The notes below the pieces were generated by a model. The model did not search any database. It was not told the DNA's origin and was given only the letters and a program-made list of their open reading frames with translations. A DNA stretch of 64,000 nt. Origin: Citrobacter koseri ATCC BAA-895 (GTDB lineage Bacteria > Pseudomonadota > Gammaproteobacteria > Enterobacterales > Enterobacteriaceae). The position numbers and the translations under genes were made by a program. The stretch lies in the NCBI RefSeq assembly GCF_000018045.1, contig NC_009792.1, forward strand, positions 2,356,001 through 2,420,000, in the 5' to 3' direction. Below are positions 17,112 to 27,011 of the stretch, in pieces; positions within the stretch are counted from its first letter, which is position 1, and each line of letters begins with the position of its first letter.

Positions 17112-18119
17112 ATGTCATGCTCTGTTTCCGTGGCACGCGCCATCGCCGTGCCCGGCTTGTTGTTATTACTTATTCTCGCCACGGCATTAAGTCTGGCTAT
17201 CGGCGCAAAATCACTGCCTGCGTCCGTCGTACTTGAAGCAATTACCGGCACCTGCCAAAGCGCTGACTGCACCATCGTGCTGGATGCGCGATTGCCGCGC
17301 ACGCTGGCTGGCCTGTTGGCTGGCGGCGCACTGGGGCTCGCCGGGGCGTTAATGCAAACGCTCACCCGCAACCCGCTTGCCGACCCGGGCATTCTCGGCG
17401 TCAATTCCGGTGCCAGTTTCGCGATCGTACTCGGCGCGGCGCTATTTGGTTTTTCCTCTCCGCAGGAACAGTTGCTGATGGCGTTTGCCGGGGCGCTGGT
17501 CGCCTCGCTGATTGTCGCCTTTACCGGCAGTCAGGGCGCCGGGCAGTTAAGCCCGGTTCGCCTCACGCTGGCGGGTGTCGCGCTCGGCGCAGTGCTGGAG
17601 GGGCTTTCCAACGGTATCGCGTTGCTGAACCCGGATGTGTACGATCAGCTCCGTTTCTGGCAGGCCGGCTCGCTGGACATTCGCAGTCTGCAAACGCTCA
17701 AGGTTATTGTCGTGCCGGTGCTGATTGCCGGTGCTACCGCGCTGTTTCTCAGCCGCGCGCTGAACAGCCTGAGTCTCGGTAGCGATACTGCCACCGCGCT
17801 GGGCAGCAAAGTGGCGCGTACCCAGCTCATCGGCCTGCTGGTGATTACCGTGTTATGCGGCAGCGCGACGGCGGTTGTTGGCCCCATCGCGTTTATCGGT
17901 CTGATGATGCCGCACATGGCCCGCTGGCTGGTGGGGGCGGATCACCGCTGGTCGCTGCCGGTCACGTTGCTGGCGACCCCGACCCTGCTGCTGTTTGCCG
18001 ATATTATCGGGCGACTCATCGTTCCCGGTGAATTGCGCGTTTCGGTTGTCAGCGCCTTTCTCGGCGCGCCAGTGCTTATTTTCCTCGTGCGGCGCAAGCA
18101 GCGCGGAGGTGCCGTATGA
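17112..18119 (+). CDS. fepD: Ferric enterobactin permease FepD
   Basis: Inner-membrane permease of the FecCD family, 335 residues, one half of the FepDG channel with FepC as ATPase. The conserved segment LPRTLAGLLAGGALGLAGALMQ and the ATPase-contact region VVGPIAFIGLMMPHMARWLVG are present. The ATG at 17112 lies 13 bases after the Fur box. Its stop overlaps the fepG start as ATGA. Confidence 0.95.
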   Translation: MSCSVSVARAIAVPGLLLLLILATALSLAIGAKSLPASVVLEAITGTCQSADCTIVLDARLPRTLAGLLAGGALGLAGALMQTLTRNPLADPGILGVNSGASFAIVLGAALFGFSSPQEQLLMAFAGALVASLIVAFTGSQGAGQLSPVRLTLAGVALGAVLEGLSNGIALLNPDVYDQLRFWQAGSLDIRSLQTLKVIVVPVLIAGATALFLSRALNSLSLGSDTATALGSKVARTQLIGLLVITVLCGSATAVVGPIAFIGLMMPHMARWLVGADHRWSLPVTLLATPTLLLFADIIGRLIVPGELRVSVVSAFLGAPVLIFLVRRKQRGGAV

Positions 18120-19108
18120 TGCACCTTTCCCGCCGCCTGATCATAAGTTGTCTGCTGCTGGTGCTCGGCTGTATCGCTGTCGGCTTGTGGAGCCTGCGCA
18201 GCGGCGCCGTTACGCTGGAAGTCTCGCAAATCATCAATGCGTTGCTGGGAGACGCCCCGCGCAGCATTACCCTTGTGGTGACCGAATGGCGTCTGCCTCG
18301 CGTGCTGATGGCGCTGCTGATTGGCGCCGCGCTGGGCGTCAGCGGCGCGATTTTTCAGTCGTTGATGCGCAACCCGCTGGGTAGCCCGGACGTAATGGGT
18401 TTTAACACCGGGGCCTGGAGCGGCGTGCTGGTGGCAATGGTGCTGTTTGGCCAGAACCTGACGGCGATCGCGATGGCGGCGATGGCTGGCGGGATTCTCA
18501 CCTCGCTGATCGTCTGGCTGCTTGCCTGGCGCAACGGCATTGAGACCTTCCGGCTGATTATTATCGGCATCGGCGTGCGCGCCATGCTGGTGGCGTTCAA
18601 CACCTGGCTGCTGTTGCAGGCGTCGTTAGAAACGGCCCTCTCCGCCGGATTGTGGAACGCCGGGTCGCTCAACGGACTGACCTGGGCCAAAACGTGGCCC
18701 TCGGCACCGCTGATCGTTCTGATGCTGGCGTGTGCCGCATTGCTGGTACGTCGTCTGCGCTTGCTGGAAATGGGCGATGACAGCGCCTGCGCGCTTGGCG
18801 TCAGCGTTGAACGTTCCCGGTTAATGATGATGCTGGTCGCCGTGGTGCTGACCGCCGCCGCGACGGCGCTCGCAGGCCCGATCTCTTTCATTGCGCTGGT
18901 TGCGCCGCACATCGCGCGGCGCCTTAGCGGCACGGCACGCTGGGGGTTAACCCAGTCCGCATTGTGCGGCGCGCTGCTGCTGCTGGCCGCCGACCTGTGC
19001 GCCCAACAACTGTTTATGCCTTACCAGCTTCCGGTAGGCGTTGTCACCGTAAGCCTTGGCGGTATTTACCTTATCGTCTTGTTAATTCAGGAGTCCCGCA
19101 AAAAATGA
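18116..19108 (+). CDS. fepG: Ferric enterobactin permease FepG
   Basis: Second permease subunit, 330 residues as in E. coli, FecCD family. Visible are the N-terminal family motif LPRVLMALLIGAALGVSGAIFQ and the cytoplasmic coupling segment LAGPISFIALVAPHIARRL. The ATG at 18116 overlaps the fepD stop by four bases, and a second ATG follows at once. The gene overlaps fepC in the same way, so fepD-G-C are translationally coupled. Confidence 0.95.
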   Translation: MMHLSRRLIISCLLLVLGCIAVGLWSLRSGAVTLEVSQIINALLGDAPRSITLVVTEWRLPRVLMALLIGAALGVSGAIFQSLMRNPLGSPDVMGFNTGAWSGVLVAMVLFGQNLTAIAMAAMAGGILTSLIVWLLAWRNGIETFRLIIIGIGVRAMLVAFNTWLLLQASLETALSAGLWNAGSLNGLTWAKTWPSAPLIVLMLACAALLVRRLRLLEMGDDSACALGVSVERSRLMMMLVAVVLTAAATALAGPISFIALVAPHIARRLSGTARWGLTQSALCGALLLLAADLCAQQLFMPYQLPVGVVTVSLGGIYLIVLLIQESRKK

Positions 19109-19902
19109 CCGAATCAGTAGCCCGTTTGCGTGGCGACCAGTTAACGCTGGGTTATGGCAAGTATACCGTCGCGGAGAATCTGAACGTTTCTATCCCGAAT
19201 GGTCACTTCACTGCCATTATTGGGCCGAATGGCTGCGGCAAATCAACGTTATTGCGTACGCTAAGCCGTCTGATGTCGCCCATACATGGCCACGTCTGGC
19301 TCGACGGCGAGCATATTCAGCACTACGCCAGTAAAGAGGTAGCGCGACGAATCGGCCTGCTGGCGCAAAACGCCACCACGCCGGGCGATATCACCGTACA
19401 GGAGCTGGTTGCCCGGGGCCGCTATCCGCATCAGCCTTTGTTTACCCGCTGGCGCAAAGAAGACGAAGACGCCGTCGCTGGTGCGATGCGCGCCACGGGG
19501 ATTACCCACCTGGCGACGCAAAGCGTGGACACGCTTTCCGGCGGGCAGCGGCAGCGAGCATGGATAGCCATGGTGCTGGCGCAGGAAACGTCCATCATGT
19601 TGCTGGATGAACCGACGACCTGGCTGGATATCAGCCACCAGATCGATCTGCTGGAGCTGTTGAGCGAGCTGAATCGCGAGAAAGGTTACACCCTCGCTGC
19701 GGTTCTGCACGACCTTAACCAGGCCTGCCGGTACGCCACGCATTTAATCGCGTTACGTGAAGGCAAGATCGTCGCAGAGGGAGCGCCAAAGGAGATTGTG
19801 ACAGCGGATCTTATTGAGAAAATTTATGGATTACGTTGCACGATCATCGACGATCCGATCGCCGGAACGCCGCTGGTTGTGCCGCTGGGTCGCCCGAAGT
19901 AA
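19105..19902 (+). CDS. fepC: Ferric enterobactin ABC transporter ATPase FepC
   Basis: ABC ATPase of 265 residues that powers FepDG. The Walker A GPNGCGKST lies near residues 39-47, the signature LSGGQRQRAWIA near 145, and the Walker B LLDEPTTWLD near 165, followed by the H-loop HDLNQA. The start ATG at 19105 (MTESVARLRG) overlaps the fepG stop. The C-terminus is slightly shorter than E. coli FepC (about 271), ending GTPLVVPLGRPK. A REP element follows. Confidence 0.95.
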   Translation: MTESVARLRGDQLTLGYGKYTVAENLNVSIPNGHFTAIIGPNGCGKSTLLRTLSRLMSPIHGHVWLDGEHIQHYASKEVARRIGLLAQNATTPGDITVQELVARGRYPHQPLFTRWRKEDEDAVAGAMRATGITHLATQSVDTLSGGQRQRAWIAMVLAQETSIMLLDEPTTWLDISHQIDLLELLSELNREKGYTLAAVLHDLNQACRYATHLIALREGKIVAEGAPKEIVTADLIEKIYGLRCTIIDDPIAGTPLVVPLGRPK

Positions 19903-19928
19903 TCTCAATGGCGAAGGGTTAACCATGC

Positions 19929-19974
19929 AGGCCCGGTCAGCGACAGCGCCACCGGGCGATTTGCCGGATGGCGC
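19929..19974. repeat. REP element between fepC and fepE
   Basis: A full unit GGCCCGGTCAGCG...CCACCGGGC (19929-19957) is followed by a half unit GCCGGATGGCGC that runs up to the fepE stop codon. It lies in the gap of two convergent genes. Confidence 0.8.
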
Positions 19975-21111
19975 TTAGACTAACCGTTTTTCCAGTTGAA
20001 TCGCATCATCCAGTTTACGGGACAGCATGGCATGACGCAGCAGAACACCGCCGCACGCGATCATACCGCCCAGCAACGCAGCCAGAATCACGATCAACGC
20101 TTTGCCCGGGCCGTCTTTTTTCACTGGCAGCGAAGGCGATAGCTGATATTTAAACGGCATAAATTTCACATCATTGATATTCATCGCGGTCAGTTGCTCT
20201 ACGTAATACTGGCGATTGCGTATTTCAGCGTTAATTTCCGCAACGTCCGTGACGGACTTTTCAATTTGCAATTTTTGCGCAATACCGTCGGCGCCCAGAG
20301 AAATAGAGAAATCCGGGTCGTCTTTTACCGCCTGACCATTACTGTAGACCGGCTTCTTAATCCCGGCGGCGTTGGCAATCTCCAGGGAATAATTAAGTCG
20401 CTGAATGTTCGCATCAAGCTGGTTGCGCAATCTCACCCGGTCCATCGCCAGTTTTTCTTTCTCGAAATGCGTTCTGGTGTCCAGCTGGTTACGAATATTC
20501 TCCAGCGTCTCTTTCACGACGATGTCCGACACATACTGGATATAGCCGGTCAGCACCTTCTGCGCCTCTTCTTTCGTTGGCGCAGTAAAACTCAATGTCC
20601 ACGAGGTAAATAACGACGTCTCGTTTTTCTTACCGGCGTTGGTATCCACCGCGTTCATCTTTTCACTGAGCGCAACAATCGCCCGATGCAGTTCCATTTC
20701 ATCAATATCCGCCCCTTTCAATTGATCCATCACATACGGGGAGGCGCGAAGATATTCATCCAGCAGCGATGTTGAGCTGAACTTCTTAATGAAAAGCGTA
20801 AAGACGGCGTCTCGCTGCAAATTAATGTCGAGGTTCAGCACACGCAATGTGGTCAGCGTTTTTTCCAGTTCCTGCCACTGTACGGCCTCTGCCGGGGTGA
20901 CAATCGCCCGACTGGTCCATTTCTGCGGCAGAATAAAGGACAGCAGAATACCTGCCAGCGCAAACGCAAAAACAGTCGCAATAATGCGATTTTTCGCCCG
21001 CCATAAAACATCAACAAGGCTTAACAAATCAATTTCATTACTGTTTGACGGCGCTAACGGATAGCCAGTAAATTCCGAATCTTTTTCCTGCTTAACATTG
21101 AGTGATGACAT
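19975..21111 (-). CDS. fepE: Wzz-family chain-length regulator FepE
   Basis: Polysaccharide co-polymerase of the Wzz family, 378 residues, close to E. coli FepE (377). Two membrane helices flank a periplasmic coiled-coil domain: about residues 40-60 (ATVFAFALAGILLSFILPQ) and about 340-360 (LIVILAALLGGMIACGGVLLR). In Salmonella FepE sets very long O-antigen; despite its name and place it is not an iron transporter. The ATG at 21111 (MSSLNVKQEK) fits the family; an upstream in-frame start would add 13 residues. Confidence 0.92.
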   Translation of the reverse strand: MSSLNVKQEKDSEFTGYPLAPSNSNEIDLLSLVDVLWRAKNRIIATVFAFALAGILLSFILPQKWTSRAIVTPAEAVQWQELEKTLTTLRVLNLDINLQRDAVFTLFIKKFSSTSLLDEYLRASPYVMDQLKGADIDEMELHRAIVALSEKMNAVDTNAGKKNETSLFTSWTLSFTAPTKEEAQKVLTGYIQYVSDIVVKETLENIRNQLDTRTHFEKEKLAMDRVRLRNQLDANIQRLNYSLEIANAAGIKKPVYSNGQAVKDDPDFSISLGADGIAQKLQIEKSVTDVAEINAEIRNRQYYVEQLTAMNINDVKFMPFKYQLSPSLPVKKDGPGKALIVILAALLGGMIACGGVLLRHAMLSRKLDDAIQLEKRLV

Positions 21112-21283
21112 GTTGTGTAACCTGACATTGAGTCCAATGAATAAAAACATCCTTTCTAATATTCTAACAGCATCTCAGAATTATCCGAAACGATCTTTGT
21201 TTGTTCCACAGGTAGCATGCAATATTCAGAATTTTACCAACTGTCTGATTATGTTTCACTTATGTTAAATCAATGCTGAAGAC

Positions 21284-21321
21284 AAATAAAAAGCCCATAA
21301 TAATTGGTAGCTATTATGGGC
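21284..21321 (-). terminator. Terminator of the fes-ybdZ-entF operon
   Basis: On the minus strand GCCCATAAT/ATTATGGGC (21313-21321 and 21293-21301, extended by one more pair) is followed by a U-rich tract (A-rich 21284-21292). It lies 41 bases after the entF stop. Confidence 0.85.
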
Positions 21322-21362
21322 ATCAGTAGAATTAGATTTTTAAAGGCGTCAGAACGCTTCGC

Positions 21363-24300
21363 TTACTGGTCGAGCAATGCGCGAATAATCGGCCCGATAT
21401 TCTCAAACGCGGCAGGTGAAATAATATCGACGTGGGCGCAATCCTGGCGGTAGATATCCAGTTCAGCCATCCACGGCGCCCAGCTGCGTTCAGGACTGAT
21501 TCCTTCCGGCAGGGTGCGCTCCGCGACAAACAGCGTTGCGCGTCCATCGAACGGTACGCTATGCGCGGTTGTCAGAAGCCGCACGGCATCGGCGTAGTTT
21601 CCTTCGATGGTGCTGAATAACTCCCCGGAAGCATTTCCCTGTTGCGCAGCAAGGAACGCTTCGCGTTCACGCGCGATCTCCGCTAACACTTCAGGGTCCA
21701 GACCATTGGCCTCTTTTTCCTGCCAGTTTTGCGTTTCCGGCGGCCAGGTATCCAGCAGCCCGAGGAAGGCAACCGTTTCGCCACGCGCACGCAAGCGCGC
21801 CGCAATGCCCTGGGCCAGCGTTCCGCCCAGCGAATACCCCAGCAGGTAGTAAGGCCCGTGCGGCTGCTGCGCCAGCAGCGTTTCCAGATGACGCTCGCAC
21901 ACCTCATCCAGATTCGTGGCCGTTTGCATCGGTCCATCAGGCCTTGGCGACTGAATCCCCGTAATTGACCAGTGTGGGCTGAGATAACGTGCCAGCACGC
22001 TAAACTGCCAGGCAAAACCGGACGCCGGATGGAAGCAGAATAACGTTGGTCCACTGCTTTCACGCAGCGGCAGGAGTGTTTCAAAGCCCAGACGCTGAGA
22101 CTGCTCGTCATCGGCGGAATCCAGCAACGCGCTAAGCTGACCAACGGTTGACGCCACCATCACCTGCCCCGGCGTCACCTGACGCCGGGACGCGCGACTC
22201 AACTGCGCGGCGAGTTTCATCGCCAGTAACGAATGCCCGCCCAGCGCAAAGAAGTCGGCCTCCACATCATTGACCTCGCAACCCAGCAGGCCGGCAAAGG
22301 CGTCAGCCACCGTTTTTTCCGTCCCTGGTAATGGCGCACGCCCCGGCGTACGTTGCGTCAGTTGCGGCATCGGCAGCGCTTTACGATCCAGTTTCCCGTT
22401 TGCGCTGAGCGGCAGTTCCGCAAGCTGTAGCAGAACCACAGGCACCATATGCGGCGGTAATGTCTCGCGTAACCGTTCCTGAAGCGCCGGAATATCCAGC
22501 GGTAAGCCGGATTGTGACACCAGATAGCCTACCAGTTGGCGGGCATCGCCTCCTGTCGCGGCCGCCTGGTTAAACACGCAGGCGTGAGCCACGGCGTGCT
22601 CGACGTCCGGCAGCGTTTGCATAACCCGATCAATCTCGCCCAGTTCAATGCGCTGACCACGAATTTTTAGCTGATCGTCGCTGCGGCCAAGGTACTCTAC
22701 CGCGCCATTTTCCAGCCAGCGCGCCACGTCTCCGGTGCGATACATGCGTTCGCCCGGCATAAACGGATCGGCAATAAAGCGACTCGCCGTCAGATCCGGG
22801 CGCCCCAGATACCCCTGCGCCAGCTGGATGCCGGTCAGGTATAAATCACCCGCGGTGCCCGGCGGCACCGGACGCATCATCGCATCAAGAATGCGCAGCC
22901 CGGTATTCCAGACCGGATAGCCAATCGGCACACTGTTTCCGGTGACATCCGCCAGTTCTTTGCCGCAGGCGGGATACCAGCTGACATCCACCGCCGCTTC
23001 CGTCGGCCCGTACAGATTGTGCAGCGGCGCGCCGGTCAACTGTTCCCACTCGCGGCACAGCCCGGTGGGCAGCGCCTCGCCGCTACAAAATACGCGCTGT
23101 AGCGTAGCGCAGCTTTCATGAGCGGATTCAGGGGTGAGCGAGGCGACGAACGCCGCCAGCATTGACGGGACAAAGTGGGTGGTGGTCACACCATACTTCG
23201 CAAAGAAATGCTGCATGGCAATCGGATCGCGGTGCGCGTCCGGCTCCGCCATCACCAGCTTCGCCCCGGCAATAAACGGCCAGAAGAACTCCCACACCGA
23301 AACATCGAAACTGCACGGCGTTTTTTGTGCGACCACATCCTCTGCCGTTAACGGATAGTGATCCTGCATCCACAGCAGGCGATTCACGATCGCGGTTTGC
23401 CCGACCATTACCCCTTTCGGCCTGCCGGTCGAACCGGATGTAAAGATGATGTATGCCGTATGGTGCGGCAACGACAACGCCAGCGATTCAGCCCCGCTCG
23501 TCGGCAGCAGCGCGTTGTAGCACAGGCTTTCTACGCCGGGGATATCGTTAAATCGCGGCAGTTGTTCTGCGGTTGTGATCAGTAATTTCGGCTGCGCGTC
23601 TTCGAGCATCATTCGCAGACGATCGTCTGGATACCCCGTATCTAACGGCAGCCAGGCGGCTCCGGCCTCCACAATGCCGTGCAGCGCCAGCGTCAGGAAA
23701 ACCGAGCGCGGCAACGCCACCGCGACGCTGTCGCCCGGTTTAACGCCACGTTCACGCAGCAGGTGCGCCAGGGCGATCACCTGCTCGCGCATCTCCTGAT
23801 AACTGAGCTGATGGCGCGCATCAGCCAGCGCGGTCGCGTCCGGCGTTTTGCGTGTCTGTTCGTCAACCAGCGCGCTGAGCGTCGTGAGCGGTATGCTTAC
23901 CGCCGTATCATTAATCTGCGCCAGTTGCGCATATTCGGCAGGCAGGAGCATTTCGGCATCGCCGCAGCGCAGCGCCGGATTGTCCGCAAACTGGCGTATC
24001 AGCGCCGTCAGCCGCGACGCATGGCAGGATAACGTCGCCTCATCATAGCGCTGTTTGTTGGCTAAGATTTCAATGCTCAGGCCGCCCTCTTCATCCGGGA
24101 ACAGCGCCAGTTCAAGATCGTTAACCGGGCCGGTCGCCAGCGTATGGGTTTGCGCCTGTACACCGGGAATATCCAGTTGATAATCAAAGACCTTCACGTT
24201 CAGCACCGGGCCAAACAGCGGCTCTTCACCCGCCGCGCGGCCGCTGTCGCGAACGATCTGTTCGGCGTCATAACGCTGATGGCGACGCATTTTTTTCATC

Positions 24301-25247
24301 TGCCCGGCAAGACGCGTCGCCAGTTCCGGCAGCGTTTCCGCCGCATTAATGCTTACCCCTAACGGCAGGACGTTCAGTACCGGGCCGGTCGCCGTTAACG
24401 CCGCCGATCCCATACGCCGCATGAATATAAATCCGGCGGCATAGTCCATCCGACCGCACAGGCGGCCCAGCCATAGCGCCACCAGCGCCAGCGCTAAATC
24501 CGCACGCTGAATATCAGACATACGTGCCGCCAGCTGACGGAAAACACCGTCGGGCACATCCAGTTTCATACGCAAAATATCGGCGCTGGCCGCCCGCCCT
24601 GGAAGCGGCGCAGCCGACAGCGAAGCGGGAGGCGGCAACTGGCGACGCTGCTCCGCCCAGAAGGCGCCATCGCGTTGATAAACCTCGCTCTCACGGTAAC
24701 GCTGATACTCCTCCACCACGTCAGCAAATGGCGTAAACGGCGAGTCGGGCGTCGGGGCGTTACACTGCCAGGCGCGGTAAATCGCCGCGATCTGACGGGT
24801 TATCGCCGGGAAACTGAAGCCATCCACCAGTAGATGGTGATAACGCTGATACCAGTACCAACGGGTATCAGCGACCTGAATCAACTGGTGGAACGCCAGC
24901 GGTTTGCCGCCATCAACGCGTAGATTTTGTCGCAGATCGGCCTGCATCCGCGCCAGCGCCGCCGCATGCGGATCGGGCTCGTCACGCAGATCGATAAGCT
25001 CGGGTTGTGCAAACGTGAATGCCGGGTCCACCCACTGCCAGACCTCTCCGTTATCTTCGGTAAATCGCATGCGGAGGGTATCCGCTTGCGCCATACCGGT
25101 TACAACCGCCTGCGCCAGCAGAGGGGCATTCAGCGTGCCGTGTAATTCCACATAGTGCGCCACGCTCCAGGCGGAAGGCAGCGTAGAGAGTTTTTCCGCC
25201 ATCCAGATCCCTGGCTGGGCGGCCACTAACGGTAAACGCGTGGTCAT
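21363..25247 (-). CDS. entF: Enterobactin synthase component F (NRPS)
   Basis: Nonribosomal peptide synthetase of 1294 residues, domains C-A-T-TE. It activates serine, joins it to dihydroxybenzoate and cyclises three units to enterobactin. The condensation motif HHLLVDG is at 137-143. The adenylation domain (about 460-965) has FTSGSTGRPKGVMV, YGPTEAAVDVSW and YRTGDVARW. The carrier serine is Ser1006 in LGGHSLLAM. The thioesterase triad is Ser1139 (GYSLGG), Asp1166 and His1272. The ATG at 25247 follows AGGAGG and overlaps the ybdZ stop as ATGA. The terminator at 21284 ends the operon. Confidence 0.97.
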   Translation of the reverse strand: MTTRLPLVAAQPGIWMAEKLSTLPSAWSVAHYVELHGTLNAPLLAQAVVTGMAQADTLRMRFTEDNGEVWQWVDPAFTFAQPELIDLRDEPDPHAAALARMQADLRQNLRVDGGKPLAFHQLIQVADTRWYWYQRYHHLLVDGFSFPAITRQIAAIYRAWQCNAPTPDSPFTPFADVVEEYQRYRESEVYQRDGAFWAEQRRQLPPPASLSAAPLPGRAASADILRMKLDVPDGVFRQLAARMSDIQRADLALALVALWLGRLCGRMDYAAGFIFMRRMGSAALTATGPVLNVLPLGVSINAAETLPELATRLAGQMKKMRRHQRYDAEQIVRDSGRAAGEEPLFGPVLNVKVFDYQLDIPGVQAQTHTLATGPVNDLELALFPDEEGGLSIEILANKQRYDEATLSCHASRLTALIRQFADNPALRCGDAEMLLPAEYAQLAQINDTAVSIPLTTLSALVDEQTRKTPDATALADARHQLSYQEMREQVIALAHLLRERGVKPGDSVAVALPRSVFLTLALHGIVEAGAAWLPLDTGYPDDRLRMMLEDAQPKLLITTAEQLPRFNDIPGVESLCYNALLPTSGAESLALSLPHHTAYIIFTSGSTGRPKGVMVGQTAIVNRLLWMQDHYPLTAEDVVAQKTPCSFDVSVWEFFWPFIAGAKLVMAEPDAHRDPIAMQHFFAKYGVTTTHFVPSMLAAFVASLTPESAHESCATLQRVFCSGEALPTGLCREWEQLTGAPLHNLYGPTEAAVDVSWYPACGKELADVTGNSVPIGYPVWNTGLRILDAMMRPVPPGTAGDLYLTGIQLAQGYLGRPDLTASRFIADPFMPGERMYRTGDVARWLENGAVEYLGRSDDQLKIRGQRIELGEIDRVMQTLPDVEHAVAHACVFNQAAATGGDARQLVGYLVSQSGLPLDIPALQERLRETLPPHMVPVVLLQLAELPLSANGKLDRKALPMPQLTQRTPGRAPLPGTEKTVADAFAGLLGCEVNDVEADFFALGGHSLLAMKLAAQLSRASRRQVTPGQVMVASTVGQLSALLDSADDEQSQRLGFETLLPLRESSGPTLFCFHPASGFAWQFSVLARYLSPHWSITGIQSPRPDGPMQTATNLDEVCERHLETLLAQQPHGPYYLLGYSLGGTLAQGIAARLRARGETVAFLGLLDTWPPETQNWQEKEANGLDPEVLAEIAREREAFLAAQQGNASGELFSTIEGNYADAVRLLTTAHSVPFDGRATLFVAERTLPEGISPERSWAPWMAELDIYRQDCAHVDIISPAAFENIGPIIRALLDQ

Positions 25248-25462
25248 TGAGCCTCCTGCGCAGCGGCGTAATGGGCGGGAGTTAGCGTGGTCCAGTGCGC
25301 ATCCAGCCACTGCTGGCAAAGCGCCTGCGATTGCGGTTCACACACCACCTGCCAGCCCGCAGGGAGAGAACACAGCTGTGGCCAGAGGCTAAATTGACGC
25401 TGCGGGTTTTGCAGAATGTAAAATTGTCCCTGCGGGTTATCGAAGGGATTACTGAATTCCAT
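25244..25462 (-). CDS. ybdZ: MbtH-like protein YbdZ
   Basis: A 72-residue MbtH family protein that binds and activates the adenylation domain of EntF. The family pattern is clear: MEFSNPFD, the central FSLWP and PAGW, and the C-terminal CQQWLDAHW. The ATG at 25462 follows CAGGAGTTGAGT. It overlaps entF by four bases, which supports balanced production of both partners. Confidence 0.95.
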   Translation of the reverse strand: MEFSNPFDNPQGQFYILQNPQRQFSLWPQLCSLPAGWQVVCEPQSQALCQQWLDAHWTTLTPAHYAAAQEAQ

Positions 25463-25491
25463 ACTCAACTCCTGTCGTGGAAAATCGCCAG

Positions 25492-26706
25492 CTACAGCGT
25501 GTCGGTTAACGGTTGCCAGAGGGTCATCAACCCCTGCATTAATCCGCCACGCCAGCAAAGCGCATCATGTCCGCCGTCAACCTGACGCCAGAAAACCGAC
25601 TGCTGCGTAGTGTGTAGTTGGCTGTAAAGCGCCTGATTCGCCCGGAAAATAAGCGGCTCTCTGGTACCGGCCTCCAGCACGATGCGCAATCCTCTGGCGG
25701 TCAATGTGCCCACCTTCAGTTGTTCAATAATCTCGCCTTCCCGATCTGCGCCGCGCTGCGGCCACCAGAACGATCCAGACTGGCTCAGTACGCAGCCAAA
25801 GCGCTCAGGCCAGTTCAGACCGGCATACAGCGAGGAGAGCCCGCCAAAACTCTGCCCGGCGACGACCGTCCTTTTTGCACAATCGCTGAATGGCGCAACG
25901 GTTTTCACCAGCGGCAGGAGTTCTTGTTGTACCGCCAGCCAGAAATCGGCATTGCAGGGCAGTTCACGGCTACGGTGGGGGGTATCAATGGCATCAATCA
26001 GCAGGTAGACCGCAGGAGGGAGCTGACGCCGCCGGGTCAGTGAGGTGAGCGCGGGCCAGACGGGCATGCTTTCCGCCCAAAACTGCCCGTCGAGCAGAAT
26101 CGCTAGCGGACGTTCAGGTCGGGCGTCGCCGGTCGTGAACACCCACACGCGACGCGTATTGCCCAACCGCTCGCTGCGCCATTGCAAACAAACCGGGGGA
26201 GCTGACGGATTTTCAGGCTTATCCCAGCCGGGTTGCACTGGCGCGTCTGGCATTTCCAGCGCGGAAACCGCATGGCCCCGCCCCCCCTTCCAGCTCACCG
26301 GATTAAGAGGATCGGCAATCGCCTGCGGCAATAACTGACGCCAGCCTTCACGCAGCGTGGTTCTGTCAGGCGTTTCATCTACTGCCAGAGAAGCAAAAAT
26401 ATCATCGCGTTCAGAAGGGATGAAACAGTAACTACCACGCCAGTCGGCGCTTAATGTCGTGCTCCATCGCCAGACATCCGTGCCCGCAATACGCTGCATG
26501 GATTGCGGAACCGCATTCTGGTGATGGTCGGTGACGCCCGTAATGTAGACCCATACGCGGCGAATTGAAGAGCGGTTTTCCGTTCCCTGCGGATCGCGCC
26601 ACCAGAAAGTCACCCGATATTTTTCGTCTGTTTCACGCTCCCATTCGGGACCGTGTTTTGACTGCCACCAGGTCTCACTTCCTGTCGTTAACGCCGTCAC
26701 CGTCAT
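25492..26706 (-). CDS. fes: Enterobactin esterase Fes
   Basis: Cytoplasmic trilactone esterase of 404 residues that hydrolyses ferric enterobactin after import so that iron can be released. An N-terminal DUF3327-type domain (about 1-170) precedes the alpha/beta hydrolase with nucleophile motif VAGQSFGG and catalytic histidine in DGGHDALCW. It has no signal peptide. The ATG at 26706 has a close GAGG; the in-frame GTG at 26700 has better spacing and is closer to the E. coli length. First gene of fes-ybdZ-entF, divergent from fepA. Confidence 0.95.
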   Translation of the reverse strand: MTVTALTTGSETWWQSKHGPEWERETDEKYRVTFWWRDPQGTENRSSIRRVWVYITGVTDHHQNAVPQSMQRIAGTDVWRWSTTLSADWRGSYCFIPSERDDIFASLAVDETPDRTTLREGWRQLLPQAIADPLNPVSWKGGRGHAVSALEMPDAPVQPGWDKPENPSAPPVCLQWRSERLGNTRRVWVFTTGDARPERPLAILLDGQFWAESMPVWPALTSLTRRRQLPPAVYLLIDAIDTPHRSRELPCNADFWLAVQQELLPLVKTVAPFSDCAKRTVVAGQSFGGLSSLYAGLNWPERFGCVLSQSGSFWWPQRGADREGEIIEQLKVGTLTARGLRIVLEAGTREPLIFRANQALYSQLHTTQQSVFWRQVDGGHDALCWRGGLMQGLMTLWQPLTDTL

Positions 26707-27011
26707 AACCTCATGTTTATTGTGTAATTTTTTATTTAATGATGAAATATATTGATAATATTATTGATAACTATTTTCATTTGCAATAGCGTATTGTCGC
26801 GCCGTGGGAAGCGCGAACATTATTTCACCACCCAGGCTGGGTCTCTCATTCGTGCATTGACGCCACGTTCAAATGAGAAACACAACCTGAAACCTGCACT
26901 GCGTGCTTTTTCTGGAATGTATGGCTTTCGCAGATGTGGGCGACATCAGGCTAAACACCTCACCACGAGAGTTTGGCGCATGTGGCTAAATAAAGATAAG
27001 CAGGAAACACA
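26707..27011. other. fes-fepA intergenic control region
   Basis: This 305-base gap holds the divergent fes and fepA promoters. The Fur-box region (26754-26784) lies near fes, so the fepA transcript would carry a leader of roughly 200 bases. An open reading frame at 26752-27015 crosses the operator and resembles no protein known to me; I treat it as non-coding. Confidence 0.6.
26766..26784. promoter_or_regulatory. Fur box between fes and fepA
   Basis: GATAACTATTTTCATTTGC matches the Fur consensus at 13 of 19 positions and closely resembles the characterised E. coli fes-fepA operator as I recall it. Additional GATAAT repeats lie just before it at 26754-26759. Confidence 0.75.
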